Source of the DNA: Ruegeria sp. YS9
GTDB taxonomy: Bacteria > Pseudomonadota > Alphaproteobacteria > Rhodobacterales > Rhodobacteraceae
Assembly (NCBI RefSeq): GCF_024628725.1
Contig: NZ_CP102409.1
Location: forward strand, 653,001 to 717,000
Length of the DNA: 64,000 nucleotides
Direction: 5' to 3'
Numbering within the stretch: the stretch's first letter is position 1; the number at the start of each line of letters is the position of its first letter. Below, one piece after another: positions 52,599 through 62,054 of this stretch. A program made the position numbers and the translations under genes. The notes under the pieces were generated by a model. It saw nothing but the letters and a program-made list of their open reading frames with translations, ran no database searches and was not told where the DNA came from.

Positions 52599-52948
52599 GA
52601 GGTCAATGCGGCTTTGGGGATTTCAAAGACCTCACCGGGCTCAATGTAGACCACCATCATATCGCCGCGCGTTTCATGTGAGATTTTCGAGGTCGAGTTG
52701 CTGGAGTCCGGCACGCCATCCTTGAAATAGATATTGCGCACTTGCCCGCCACCCAGGGCCACCGCGACCGTTATGTTTCCGTCATCATGGCGGCGCAGTT
52801 CGGCGTGGCAGCTTTGTACCGGATCACCGGCATTTGCCGCGCAGGGAATTGTGCCCAGCGCGTTCTTGCCGTCCGTCCCTGCGACACTCGCGACCTGGGC
52901 CAGTGCCGGCGATGACATTACTGCAAAGGCAAGGGCTAGGCGAAACAT
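52592..52948 (-). CDS. hypothetical secreted protein
   Basis: A 118-aa protein with a signal peptide (MFRLALAFAVMSSPALAQV). The mature part has two cysteines (GTIPCAANAGDPVQSCHAELRRH) that may form a disulfide, then GGGQVRNIYFKDGVPDSSNSTSKIS and MVVYIEPGEVFEIPKA. No family was recognised. It converges on the SDR gene with a 7-base stop overlap. Codon use and the signal peptide support a real gene. Confidence 0.75.
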   Translation of the reverse strand: MFRLALAFAVMSSPALAQVASVAGTDGKNALGTIPCAANAGDPVQSCHAELRRHDDGNITVAVALGGGQVRNIYFKDGVPDSSNSTSKISHETRGDMMVVYIEPGEVFEIPKAALTSQ

Positions 52949-53113
52949 GAAGAACCTCTTGATCTGGTTGATGTCCTTAGGCTGACATCGCGCCAGTCCA
53001 ATGTAAAGCGGCCCTGCGCCGCAGGGGCGACCGCTTTGCGCCCTTGCCCTTGCGGTGCCCCTCGCTTATGAGGCACGGAACTTCTAATCCAAGGCGCGGA
53101 GACTTTTGCCCCC

Positions 53114-54352
53114 ATGCCCGTACTCGTAATGAAATTCGGCGGCACATCGGTCGCCAATCTGGACCGCATCCGCCGCGCCGCCAAACGGATCGGCGTTGAA
53201 GTCGCCAAGGGCTATGACGTGATCGTCATCGTCTCGGCCATGTCGGGCAAAACCAACGAGCTTGTGGGTTGGGTGAACGAAACGTCGCCTCTGTTCGACG
53301 CCAGGGAATACGATGCCGTCGTGTCCTCGGGCGAGAACGTGACCGCTGGCCTGATGGCCCTGACCTTGCAGGAAATGGACATCCCCGCGCGCAGCTGGCA
53401 GGGCTGGCAGGTGCCGCTGCTGACCACCAGCGCGCACAGTCAGGCGCGGATCGAGGAAATTCCGACCGAGAACCTGAACCAGAAATTCAGCGAAGGCATG
53501 CGCGTGGCCGTGGTTGCCGGGTTTCAGGGCATCAGCCCGGAAGGCCGGATCACGACATTGGGCCGGGGTGGGTCGGATACAACGGCCGTTGCCTTTGCGG
53601 CAGCCTTCGACGCCGAACGCTGCGACATCTATACGGACGTTGATGGCGTCTATACCACCGATCCGCGCATCTGCGAAAAGGCCCGCAAGCTGGACCGCAT
53701 TTCGTTCGAGGAAATGCTTGAACTGGCGTCGCTTGGTGCCAAGGTGCTGCAAACACGCTCGGTCGAACTTGCGATGCGGTACAAAGTCAAGCTGCGCGTT
53801 CTGTCAAGCTTTGAAGAACAATCCGATGAGGCCGGCACGCTGGTCTGCGACGAGGAGGATATCATGGAATCCAATGTTGTGGCCGGTGTGGCCTATTCCC
53901 GCGACGAAGCCAAGATGACCGTTGTTTCCGTGGCCGACCGACCGGGCATCGCCACAACCATCTTCTCGGCGCTCAGCGAAGAGGGCGTGAATGTCGACAT
54001 GATCGTCCAGAACATCTCGGACGAGGGTCGCACGGACATGACGTTCTCGTGCCCCACGGATCAGGTGGCTCGCGCCGAAAAAGCGCTGCTGGCGATCAAG
54101 GAAAAGGGCGAGCTGAACTATGCCGAACTGGTTGCAGACACCGATGTCTGCAAGGTTTCGGTTGTGGGAATCGGGATGCGCTCGCAATCGGGCGTGGCGG
54201 CCAAGATGTTCAAAGTGCTCTCGGATGAGGGGATCAACATCAAGGTCATTACAACCTCCGAGATCAAAATTTCCGTCCTTGTGGATCGGAAATACATGGA
54301 ACTTGCTGTTCAGGCACTGCATGATGCCTTTGAACTGGACAAGGCGGCCTGA
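53114..54352 (+). CDS. lysC: aspartate kinase
   Basis: A 412-aa enzyme for the first step of Lys/Thr/Met synthesis. N-terminal VMKFGGTSVANLDRIRRAA, the VSAMSGKTNELV block, TTLGRGGSDTTAVAFAAAFDAERCDIYTDVDGVYT and two C-terminal ACT domains (VTVVSVADRPGIATTIFSAL; VSVVGIGMRSQSGVAAKMF) that give lysine and threonine feedback. The upstream ribosome site is weak (GGAG 12 bases before ATG). It is followed after 46 bases by ptsP, a usual alphaproteobacterial neighbour. Confidence 0.97.
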   Translation: MPVLVMKFGGTSVANLDRIRRAAKRIGVEVAKGYDVIVIVSAMSGKTNELVGWVNETSPLFDAREYDAVVSSGENVTAGLMALTLQEMDIPARSWQGWQVPLLTTSAHSQARIEEIPTENLNQKFSEGMRVAVVAGFQGISPEGRITTLGRGGSDTTAVAFAAAFDAERCDIYTDVDGVYTTDPRICEKARKLDRISFEEMLELASLGAKVLQTRSVELAMRYKVKLRVLSSFEEQSDEAGTLVCDEEDIMESNVVAGVAYSRDEAKMTVVSVADRPGIATTIFSALSEEGVNVDMIVQNISDEGRTDMTFSCPTDQVARAEKALLAIKEKGELNYAELVADTDVCKVSVVGIGMRSQSGVAAKMFKVLSDEGINIKVITTSEIKISVLVDRKYMELAVQALHDAFELDKAA

Positions 54353-54398
54353 GCTTATCGGCCAAAGGTATCGCCTGACACACTAAATCGGTTGGGCC

Positions 54399-56642
54399 AT
54401 GTCAGACGGCACGGAAACAGAATCCCGCAAGCTGCTGCGGCGGTTGCGCGAAGAAATGGCGAGCGAAGCCGCCGGTCAAGAACGTCTTGACCGGATCACG
54501 CACCTGATCGCTGACAGTATCAGGGCCGAGGTGTGTTCCATCTACCTGTTTCGCGATGAAGACACGCTGGAACTTTGCGCGACCGAGGGGCTGTCTCCGG
54601 AAGCGGTCCATAAAACCCGGATGCGCATGGGCGAAGGTCTTGTGGGGCGGGTTGCCAAGTTCGGCAAGGTTGTCAACACCGCCGACGCGCCGTCGGCCAA
54701 GGGCTTCCGCTACATGCCGGAAACCGGCGAGGAACGGTATTCCTCTTTCCTGGGTGTGCCGGTTCAACGCCTTGGGGAAAAGCTGGGCGTTCTGGTCGTC
54801 CAGTCCCGCGAGGCGCGCGAATTTTCCGCCGATGAGGTCTATGCGCTGGAAGTGGTCGCCATGGTGCTGGCCGAAATGGCCGAGCTTGGCGCCTTTGTCG
54901 GCGAGGGTGCGGCCCTGTCACCCCTGCACCAGCAATCGGTTCTGCTGCGCGGCGGTCCGGCACAGGAAGGATCCGCCGAAGGGCATGTCTGGCTGCACGA
55001 ACCCCGCGTGGTTGTGACCAATCCAATTGCCGAAGACCCGCACCGGGAACGCGAACGTCTGGTCGAAGCGGTGGAAGAACTGCGCGTCGGTGTCGACAAG
55101 ATGCTCGAAATTTCGCAGGGCGGCGACAAGGAACAGCTGAAGGTTCTGGAAGCATACCGTATGTTCGCCAATTCCAAAGGCTGGATGCGGCGGATGGAGG
55201 AAGACATAGCCCTGGGGCTCAGCGCCGAAGCCGCGGTGGAGAAGGAACAATCCCAAGCCCGAGCGCGCATGGGGCAGGTCACAGATCCTTACTTGCGTGA
55301 ACGTCTTGCGGATCTGGACGATCTCAGCAATCGCCTGCTGCGCATCCTGACCGGGCAAGGCAAGACGGACAGTGCCGATCTGCCACCCGATCCGATCCTG
55401 ATCGCGCGCAATATCGGCCCCGGCGACCTGCTGGAATACGGACGGGCGCTGAAGGGGATCGTGCTTGAAGAAGGTTCAGTCGGCAGCCATGCCACCATAG
55501 TTGCAAGGGCGCTGGCTATTCCTTTGGTCGTGCATGTGGGCCGGATCACCACCGAGGCCCTGAACGGAGATCACATTTTGGTCGATGGTGATCAGGGTGT
55601 TGTGCATCTGCGCCCGGAAGACAGCGTGGTCAGTGCCTTCCGCGACAAGATCGCGATGCAGGCCAAGGCGCAGGAACGTTATGCGTCGATCCGCGAAACT
55701 CCCTGCGTGACGCGGGACGGATCGCGGATAAATCTGGTGATGAATGCGGGTCTGATGGCCGACCTGCCTTCGCTTGGTACCTCGGGCGCCGAAGGCGTTG
55801 GCCTGTTCCGCACAGAACTGCAATTCCTGATCCGCAACCAGATGCCGAAACGGTCGGAACTGGTCAGCCAGTATAAGCGCGTTCTGGACGCGGCGGGGGA
55901 CAAAAGGGTGGTATTCCGCACACTCGATATCGGGTCGGACAAGGTTCTACCCTATATGAAGCACGTGGCGGAACCAAACCCGGCGCTGGGCTGGCGCGCC
56001 ATTCGTGTCGGTCTGGACAAGCGCGGCGTCATGCGAATGCAGTTGCAGGCCCTGCTGCGCGCCGCCAATGGCCGACCGCTGACCATCATGTTCCCCTTTG
56101 TCGCACAGGCCGAGGAATATCGCGACGCCCGCTGGGAAGTGAACAAAACCATCGAGCGGGAAAAGCGATTGGGCCATGTTCTGCCCGAAACGCTTGAAGT
56201 GGGCGCGATGCTGGAAACCCCGTCGCTGGCCTTTGCGCCGCAGAAATTCTTTGACGAGGTGGACTTCATTTCAATCGGTGGGAACGATCTCAAGCAGTTC
56301 TTCTTTGCCGCTGACCGTGAAAACGAACTGGTCCGCCGTCGTTATGACACACTGAATGTCAGCTTCCTGAGCCTGATGGAGCGCATCGTCGAACGCTGCG
56401 ATATCTCGGACACCCCGCTCAGCTTCTGTGGTGAAGATGCGGGCCGCCCGGTCGAGGCGTTGTGCCTAGCGGCGATGGGGATTCGGACGCTGTCGATGCG
56501 TCCCGCCTCGATTGGCCCGGTCAAAAGCCTTCTGTTGCGGTCCAATCTGACGGAGGTTCGCAAAATCATCGCTGACGCGCGCCACCGCGGAGAACAATCG
56601 GTGCGCCCCGCGGTCATGGACTGGCTGCGCCATCAGACCTGA
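54399..56642 (+). CDS. ptsP: PTS-Ntr enzyme I, phosphoenolpyruvate-protein phosphotransferase
   Basis: A 747-aa protein with an N-terminal GAF domain (about 1-165; RITHLIADSIRAEVCSIYLF, GLVGRVAKFGKVVNTADAP) and the EI domain. The phosphorylated histidine is in GSVGSHATIVARALAIPLVV, and VGLFRTELQFLI and LPYMKHVAEPNPALGWRAI belong to the PEP-binding TIM barrel; GGNDLKQFFFAADREN and FCGEDAGRPVEAL are near its end. It phosphorylates NPr of the nitrogen-regulatory PTS. GAF may sense glutamine or a nitrogen signal (family knowledge). Confidence 0.95.
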   Translation: MSDGTETESRKLLRRLREEMASEAAGQERLDRITHLIADSIRAEVCSIYLFRDEDTLELCATEGLSPEAVHKTRMRMGEGLVGRVAKFGKVVNTADAPSAKGFRYMPETGEERYSSFLGVPVQRLGEKLGVLVVQSREAREFSADEVYALEVVAMVLAEMAELGAFVGEGAALSPLHQQSVLLRGGPAQEGSAEGHVWLHEPRVVVTNPIAEDPHRERERLVEAVEELRVGVDKMLEISQGGDKEQLKVLEAYRMFANSKGWMRRMEEDIALGLSAEAAVEKEQSQARARMGQVTDPYLRERLADLDDLSNRLLRILTGQGKTDSADLPPDPILIARNIGPGDLLEYGRALKGIVLEEGSVGSHATIVARALAIPLVVHVGRITTEALNGDHILVDGDQGVVHLRPEDSVVSAFRDKIAMQAKAQERYASIRETPCVTRDGSRINLVMNAGLMADLPSLGTSGAEGVGLFRTELQFLIRNQMPKRSELVSQYKRVLDAAGDKRVVFRTLDIGSDKVLPYMKHVAEPNPALGWRAIRVGLDKRGVMRMQLQALLRAANGRPLTIMFPFVAQAEEYRDARWEVNKTIEREKRLGHVLPETLEVGAMLETPSLAFAPQKFFDEVDFISIGGNDLKQFFFAADRENELVRRRYDTLNVSFLSLMERIVERCDISDTPLSFCGEDAGRPVEALCLAAMGIRTLSMRPASIGPVKSLLLRSNLTEVRKIIADARHRGEQSVRPAVMDWLRHQT

Positions 56643-56675
56643 TGCGCAAAACGGCACGGTTTCTTCAAACTGTGC

Positions 56676-56704
56676 TTGATTTTTCATGAGCGGCTTTCTA
56701 ATAG
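56676..56704 (+). promoter_or_regulatory. sigma70-type promoter for zwf-edd-eda
   Basis: TTGATT at 56676-56681, 17 bases of spacer, TAATAG at 56699-56704. It lies in the 149-base gap upstream of zwf, just before the palindrome at 56712. Confidence 0.7.
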
Positions 56705-56711
56705 ACTTGCA

Positions 56712-56727
56712 ATGTTAGCGATAACAT
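56712..56727 (+). promoter_or_regulatory. LacI-type operator-like palindrome before zwf
   Basis: ATGTTA-GCGA-TAACAT: two perfect 6-base arms around a centre that contains CG, the layout of LacI/GalR-family operators and close to GntR-type sites known for gluconate genes. It begins 8 bases after the -10, so a bound repressor would block initiation. The cognate regulator is not in the window. Confidence 0.65.
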
Positions 56728-56791
56728 ATCAGGTTTTGCGGGTTTTCACGCCGTGCTAAGCTGATATCGGCAACCTCAGAAGGAGCCTGTG

Positions 56792-58237
56792 ATGGTTTCA
56801 CGCGTAATTCCGGTAGAGCCATTTGATCTGGTGCTTTTCGGTGCGACCGGCGATCTGGCGCAGCGCAAAATCCTGCCGGGCCTGTACCATCGCTTCGAGG
56901 TCGGGCAAATGCCCGACGACGCGCGGATCATCGGCACGGCACGCTCGGATATCGACAATGACGGGTTTCGCGATCAGGTTCGCAAATCGATGCAACAGTT
57001 CGCGCCCGGCTTTTCCCAAGAGACATTGGATCGGTTCCTTGCCCATGTCGAATACGTGCCCGTGGACGCTCTGGGTGAGGCCGGGTGGTCCGACCTGAAA
57101 GAGCTGATGCGCGATGACGTCGTGCGGGCCTTTTACTTGTCCGTTGGTCCAAGCCTGTTTTCGGGTATCGCGCAGCGGCTGCATGACGCCGGTCTTGCGA
57201 CACCGGACAGCCGCATCGTCGTCGAAAAACCATTTGGGCACGACCTGGCCTCGGCGAAGGCGCTGAACGAGGGCTTACGTGCCTGTTTCGAAGAACATCA
57301 GATTTACCGGATCGACCATTATCTGGGCAAAGAGACCGTGCAGAACCTGATGGCGCTGCGCTTTGCAAACTCGCTGTTCGAACCGCTCTGGAATTCGACC
57401 CATATCGATCACGTGCAGATCACGGTGGCCGAGACCGTAAGCGTCGAAGGGCGCGGGGCCTATTACGATCAGTCCGGCGCGATGCGGGACATGGTCCAGA
57501 ACCATCTGGTGCAGTTGCTGTGTCTGACCGCGATGGAGCCGCCGTCGAAATTCTCGCCCAACGCGGTGCGAGATGAAAAGGTCAAAGTGATCGAAGCGCT
57601 GGAGCCCGTCGCCCAATCCGACATCGCGCGCGGCCAGTACCGGGCCGAAAAGGGCGAGGGCGGTTATGTCGATCATGTCGGCAACCCCGCCAGCCGTACC
57701 GAAAGCTTCATTGCGCTCAAGGTTCATATCGGCAACTGGCGCTGGGCAGGTGTGCCGTTCTATCTGCGCACTGGCAAGCGCCTGCGGGCCCGCGAATCCG
57801 AAATTGCGGTGTTCTTTCGTGACCCACCGCATACGATTTTCCCCAATGTCGGCCCGCTGCACGGAAACGTATTGGTGATCCGGTTGCAACCTGATGAAGG
57901 CATCACCTTGCGCACCACGATAAAGGACCCGGGGCCGGGAGGCTTCCGGCTGTCGGACGTTGCGCTTGACATGAGCTTCGCCGATGCGCTTGGGGACGAA
58001 GCGCAAGCCCCCGACGCTTATGAGCGGCTGATCATGGATGTCATCCGTGGCGATCAGACATTGTTCATGCGCGGGGACGAGGCCGAGGCCGCCTGGGCCT
58101 GGGTCGATCCCATCATTCAGGGCTGGGAGCAGCGCGGAGACCGCCCATCCCGGTATGATCAGGGCAGTTCAGGCCCCGAAGAAGCATTGATGCTGATGCA
58201 TCGCGATGGGCGTCGCTGGCGTCAGATCGGAGGGTAA
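56792..58237 (+). CDS. zwf: glucose-6-phosphate 1-dehydrogenase
   Basis: A 481-aa enzyme, first step of the pentose phosphate and Entner-Doudoroff routes, giving NADPH. FGATGDLAQRKILPGLYHR is the NADP-binding motif, VVEKPFGHDLASAKAL the second block, and RIDHYLGKETVQNL the active-site signature (catalytic His). VPFYLRTGKRL closes. ATG at 56792 has AGGAG 6 bases upstream; the GTG three bases earlier is less good. It leads the zwf-edd-eda operon. No pgl (lactonase) gene follows. Confidence 0.97.
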   Translation: MVSRVIPVEPFDLVLFGATGDLAQRKILPGLYHRFEVGQMPDDARIIGTARSDIDNDGFRDQVRKSMQQFAPGFSQETLDRFLAHVEYVPVDALGEAGWSDLKELMRDDVVRAFYLSVGPSLFSGIAQRLHDAGLATPDSRIVVEKPFGHDLASAKALNEGLRACFEEHQIYRIDHYLGKETVQNLMALRFANSLFEPLWNSTHIDHVQITVAETVSVEGRGAYYDQSGAMRDMVQNHLVQLLCLTAMEPPSKFSPNAVRDEKVKVIEALEPVAQSDIARGQYRAEKGEGGYVDHVGNPASRTESFIALKVHIGNWRWAGVPFYLRTGKRLRARESEIAVFFRDPPHTIFPNVGPLHGNVLVIRLQPDEGITLRTTIKDPGPGGFRLSDVALDMSFADALGDEAQAPDAYERLIMDVIRGDQTLFMRGDEAEAAWAWVDPIIQGWEQRGDRPSRYDQGSSGPEEALMLMHRDGRRWRQIGG

Positions 58238-58239
58238 TC

Positions 58240-60045
58240 ATGGTTCACTCAGTCATTTCCGATGTCACCAGACGGATCATCGACCGCAGCGCCGATCTGC
58301 GCGGCCCACATCTTGAACGGATGGAACAGGCCAGATCCAAAGGTCCTGCCCGTGCGCATCTGTCCTGTAGCGGTCAGGCCCACGCCTATGCGGGTGCAGG
58401 CGAAGACCAGCAATCGATGGCCACCGGCACCGCCGGCAATCTGGGCATCGTCACCGCCTATAATGACATGCTTTCGGCCCATCAGCCGTTCGAACGGTAT
58501 CCCGCCCTGATCCGCGACGCGATCCGCGCCGCCGGAGGAACGGCACAGGTGGCAGGCGGTGTGCCAGCCATGTGTGACGGTGTCACCCAGGGCGAAGCAG
58601 GGATGGAGCTGTCGCTGTTCTCACGCGATGTGATCGCACTGGCGACCGGTGTGGCGCTCAGCCATAACACGTACGACGCGGCCGTGTTCCTCGGGGTTTG
58701 TGACAAGATTGTCCCCGGCCTGATCATCGGCGCGCAGGCCTTTGGCCATCTGCCAGCCGTGTTCCTGCCCGCAGGACCGATGACCAGCGGCTTGCCGAAC
58801 GACGAAAAAGCCAAGGTCCGACAGAAATTCGCCGCCGGAGAGGTGGGCCGCGAAGAACTGATGGCGGCCGAAATGGCAGCCTATCACGGCCCCGGCACCT
58901 GTACCTTCTACGGCACCGCCAATACCAACCAGATGCTGATGGAGTTCATGGGCCTGCACCTGCCGGGCTCCAGCTTCGTCAATCCGAATACCCCGTTGCG
59001 CGATGCCCTGACCGAGGAAGGCGCGCGGCGTGCCCTGTCGCTCAGTGCGTTGGGCAACAGCTATACACCAGTTTATCAGGTTCTGGATGAACGCGCCTTC
59101 GTCAACGGCATCGTGGGCCTTATGGCGACCGGTGGGTCAACCAATCTTCTGATCCACCTGATCGCCATGGCGCGCGCCGGTGGCATCGTGCTGGACTGGC
59201 AGGATTTTTCCGACATATCCGCAGTCGTGCCGCTGGTCGCGCGGGTTTATCCCAATGGTCTGGCGGATGTGAACCATTACCATGCGGCCGGCGGCCTAGG
59301 GTACACGATCGGAACGCTGCTTGAAGATGGCCTGCTGCACCCTGACACGCTGACCGTCGCGGGGCAGGGGCTACACAACTATACCAAGGAACCCAAGCTG
59401 ATTGATGGTGAGCTGATCTGGCAGGACGGCGCGGGTCACAGCCTGAACGAAAAGATCCTGCGCCCGGCCAAAGACCCGTTCCAACCCACAGGTGGCCTCT
59501 CGCGCCTGACAGGAAATCTGGGCACCGGGGTCATGAAAGTATCAGCCGTCGCGCCAGAACATCAGGTCGTCGAAGCCCCCGTGCGCGTGTTTCACGGTCA
59601 GGATGAGGTCAAAGCCGCATTCAAGGCCGGAGAGTTCACTGATGACGTCATCGTCGTGGTCCGCTTTCAGGGGCCAAAGGCCAATGGGATGCCCGAGCTG
59701 CATTCGCTGACACCTATCCTGTCGATTTTGCAGGGCCGTGGACAGAAAGTGGCACTGGTCACAGATGGCCGCATGTCGGGTGCATCCGGCAAAGTACCCG
59801 CCGCCATCCATGTCTGCCCCGAGGCACTGGACGGCGGGCCCATCGCCTGCCTGCAAGACGGTGACATCCTGCGTGTCGATGCGGTCAACGGCGAACTGGA
59901 AATCCTGACCAATGGGGTTTTGGACCGGTCCCCCGCCACCGCCGACCTTTCTGCCAATCAACACGGTGTCGGGCGCGATCTCTTCGCTGCGTTTCGGCAG
60001 AATGTCGGGTCCGCCGACACTGGCGCCAGCATATTCGGAGCATAA
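58240..60045 (+). CDS. edd: 6-phosphogluconate dehydratase
   Basis: A 601-aa [4Fe-4S] dehydratase of the IlvD/Edd family that forms [24 protein letters not shown] and [19 protein letters not shown] hold the cluster cysteines, with the third in [36 protein letters not shown] is the family's C-terminal block. The start is 3 bases after the zwf stop, so translation is probably coupled. Confidence 0.97.
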   Translation: MVHSVISDVTRRIIDRSADLRGPHLERMEQARSKGPARAHLSCSGQAHAYAGAGEDQQSMATGTAGNLGIVTAYNDMLSAHQPFERYPALIRDAIRAAGGTAQVAGGVPAMCDGVTQGEAGMELSLFSRDVIALATGVALSHNTYDAAVFLGVCDKIVPGLIIGAQAFGHLPAVFLPAGPMTSGLPNDEKAKVRQKFAAGEVGREELMAAEMAAYHGPGTCTFYGTANTNQMLMEFMGLHLPGSSFVNPNTPLRDALTEEGARRALSLSALGNSYTPVYQVLDERAFVNGIVGLMATGGSTNLLIHLIAMARAGGIVLDWQDFSDISAVVPLVARVYPNGLADVNHYHAAGGLGYTIGTLLEDGLLHPDTLTVAGQGLHNYTKEPKLIDGELIWQDGAGHSLNEKILRPAKDPFQPTGGLSRLTGNLGTGVMKVSAVAPEHQVVEAPVRVFHGQDEVKAAFKAGEFTDDVIVVVRFQGPKANGMPELHSLTPILSILQGRGQKVALVTDGRMSGASGKVPAAIHVCPEALDGGPIACLQDGDILRVDAVNGELEILTNGVLDRSPATADLSANQHGVGRDLFAAFRQNVGSADTGASIFGA

Positions 60046-60048
60046 GAG

Positions 60049-60681
60049 ATGTCGAAAACCCAACGCACCCGCGAAATCTGTGCCCTGGCGCCTATTGTTC
60101 CCGTGCTGGTCGTCGATGACGCCGCACAGGCCCGCCCTCTGGCCGAGGCGCTGGTCGCCGGCGGCTTGCCCGCGCTTGAGGTGACCTTGCGCACCCCGGC
60201 GGCGCTGGATGCAATCAAGGCCATGTCCGAAGTGCCCGGCGGCGTGGTCGGTGCAGGCACGCTGGTCACGCCCGATGATGTCCGGGCTGCCAAACAGGCC
60301 GGCGCGCTGTTCGGCGTTTCCCCCGGCGCCACGGATGCCCTGATCGCGGCGTGCGAAGCCGAAGGCCTGCCGCTGCTGCCCGGAGCCGCCACGGCAAGTG
60401 AAGCGATGGCGTTGCTGGAAAAGGGCTATGACATGCTGAAGTTCTTCCCGGCCGAAGCCTCAGGTGGTGCACCTGCGCTGAAGGCGATCGGCGCGCCGTT
60501 GCCACAGATCAGCTTCTGTCCTACGGGTGGTGTGTCCCCCTCCAACGCCCGCGATTACCTGTCATTGCCCAACGTGATCTGCGCCGGCGGCAGTTGGGTT
60601 GCGCCGAAGCAAATGGTCGAAACCGGCGATTGGGCCGGGATCGAAACACTTGCGTGCGAGGCATCGAAGCTGGCGGATTGA
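60049..60681 (+). CDS. eda: 2-dehydro-3-deoxyphosphogluconate (KDPG) aldolase
   Basis: A 210-aa trimeric TIM-barrel aldolase that splits KDPG into pyruvate and glyceraldehyde-3-phosphate. APIVPVLVVDDAAQARPLAEAL opens; the active-site residues are in EVTLRTPAALDAI (Glu), VGAGTLVTPDDVRAA, and YDMLKFFPAEASGG (Schiff-base Lys); FCPTGGVSPSNARDYL follows. It begins 4 bases after the edd stop (TAAGAGATG), closing the Entner-Doudoroff operon. Confidence 0.97.
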   Translation: MSKTQRTREICALAPIVPVLVVDDAAQARPLAEALVAGGLPALEVTLRTPAALDAIKAMSEVPGGVVGAGTLVTPDDVRAAKQAGALFGVSPGATDALIAACEAEGLPLLPGAATASEAMALLEKGYDMLKFFPAEASGGAPALKAIGAPLPQISFCPTGGVSPSNARDYLSLPNVICAGGSWVAPKQMVETGDWAGIETLACEASKLAD

Positions 60682-60732
60682 CGCTGCGCGACCCCTCGGT
60701 AATGTGGGTGTCAATTCATACAGGTTGACCCC

Positions 60733-61923
60733 ATGACACAGACAGTTTCCCTTTCCCAGGGGCGGGCATATTTGGCCATTCCAGGCCCTTCGGTCATGCC
60801 GGACGCGGTTTTGCAAGCCATGCACCGCCCGTCGCCCAACATCTATGATGGCGAACTCATTGATATGATGCCCGGCCTGACGCGCGATCTGTGCCGGGTT
60901 GCCGGCACAAAGCACAACGTCGCCATCTATATCGCCAATGGCCACGGCACGTGGGAGGCGGCGCTGTCCAACGTGATCGCCCCCGGCGAAACCGTTCTGG
61001 CCCCGGCCTCGGGCAGGTTCACCCATGGCTGGGCCGAAATGGCCGAAGGGATCGGGGCAAAGGTACAGTTGATCGATTTCGGCACCTCTTCAGCCTGGGA
61101 TTTCGACCGGATCGCAGATGCGTTGCGTGCGGATCAAAGTCACCAGATCAAGGCGGTTCTGGCGGTGCACGTGGATACATCCAGTTCGATCCGGAACGAC
61201 ATCCCGGCGCTGCGCAGGCTTCTGGACGACTTGCAGCACCCGGCGCTGTTGATGGCAGACTGCATTGCTTCGCTGGGCTGTGACAGGTTCGAGATGGATG
61301 GCTGGGGCGTGGATGTCACAGTTGCCGCTTGCCAAAAAGGCCTGATGACCCCGGCGGGCATCGGCTTTGTTTTCTTCAACCAGAAAGCACAAGCCAAACG
61401 GGCCACCATGCCGCGCGTTTCGCAGTATTGGGACTGGCAGCCGCGCGCTAACCCGGACCTGTTCTATCAGTATTTCAACGGCACCGCACCCACACACCAC
61501 CTCTATGGCCTGCGCGCCGCGCTTGATCTGATCCAAGCAGAGGGGATCGAACAGGTCTGGGCCCGCCATGAGCGCCTGGCCAATGCCATCTGGGCGGCCT
61601 GTGAGACCTGGGCCGAAGGCGGCATGTTGCACCTGAACGTCGCTGATCGCACCTTTCGCAGCCACGCCGTCACTGCTTTGCGGTTGACGGAAGGTCGCGG
61701 CACGGCCCTGCGTGGGTTCACCGAAACCCGGTTGGGTCTGACACTGGGCATCGGCCTTGGGATGGAGGACTATGACAGCTGTTTCCGTCTCGGCCACATG
61801 GGGCATATCAACGGGCAGATGGTCATGGCCATTCTGGGCGGTGTGGAAACGGGCATGGCTTCACTTGACATATCGCGTGGCAAGGGGGCCCTCGAAGCCG
61901 CCGCCGCCGTGCTGGCCGCCTGA
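60733..61923 (+). CDS. class V PLP aminotransferase (serine/alanine-glyoxylate type)
   Basis: A 396-aa enzyme. LAIPGPSVMPDAVLQAMHRPSPN is the N-terminal SGAT/AGAT block, YIANGHGTWEAALSNVI binds PLP phosphate, HVDTSSSIRNDIPALR and LMADCIASLGCDRFEMDGWG precede the PLP lysine in AACQKGLMTPAGIGF. The family includes serine-glyoxylate and alanine-glyoxylate transaminases and aminoethylphosphonate transaminases. Substrate is unproven. It may serve the serine/glyoxylate side of one-carbon metabolism. It has its own start about 50 bases after eda. Confidence 0.88.
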   Translation: MTQTVSLSQGRAYLAIPGPSVMPDAVLQAMHRPSPNIYDGELIDMMPGLTRDLCRVAGTKHNVAIYIANGHGTWEAALSNVIAPGETVLAPASGRFTHGWAEMAEGIGAKVQLIDFGTSSAWDFDRIADALRADQSHQIKAVLAVHVDTSSSIRNDIPALRRLLDDLQHPALLMADCIASLGCDRFEMDGWGVDVTVAACQKGLMTPAGIGFVFFNQKAQAKRATMPRVSQYWDWQPRANPDLFYQYFNGTAPTHHLYGLRAALDLIQAEGIEQVWARHERLANAIWAACETWAEGGMLHLNVADRTFRSHAVTALRLTEGRGTALRGFTETRLGLTLGIGLGMEDYDSCFRLGHMGHINGQMVMAILGGVETGMASLDISRGKGALEAAAAVLAA

Positions 61924-61955
61924 CATTCTACGGGCGTCTCCGCCCGATCCGTCTC

Positions 61956-62023
61956 TTCATCTGGCCAACAATATCCTCGGGGGGGAATCGCGCCGTGGCG
62001 CGATGGGGGGCAGACAGCCCCCC
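61956..62023 (-). repeat. structured intergenic repeat, copy B (inverted)
   Basis: On the minus strand: a GGGGGGCTG-TC-TGCCCCCC hairpin, a CGCGCC-AC-GGCGCG hairpin, then TTCCCCCCCGAGGATATTGT and TGGCCAGATGAA. Same architecture and tail as copy A at 39738, about 75-80 percent alike over the tail by eye. It lies between the class V aminotransferase and the HisC-like gene stops. Confidence 0.75.
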
Positions 62024-62054
62024 TTTGCTGTCCGGCCGGGCGGATAGGGATCAA

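Noticed and set aside
60710..60729. Inverted repeat GTCAA-N10-TTGAC before the class V aminotransferase gene
   Set aside because: Short arms with a 10-base spacer that fits no known FNR or LysR site; may be chance.
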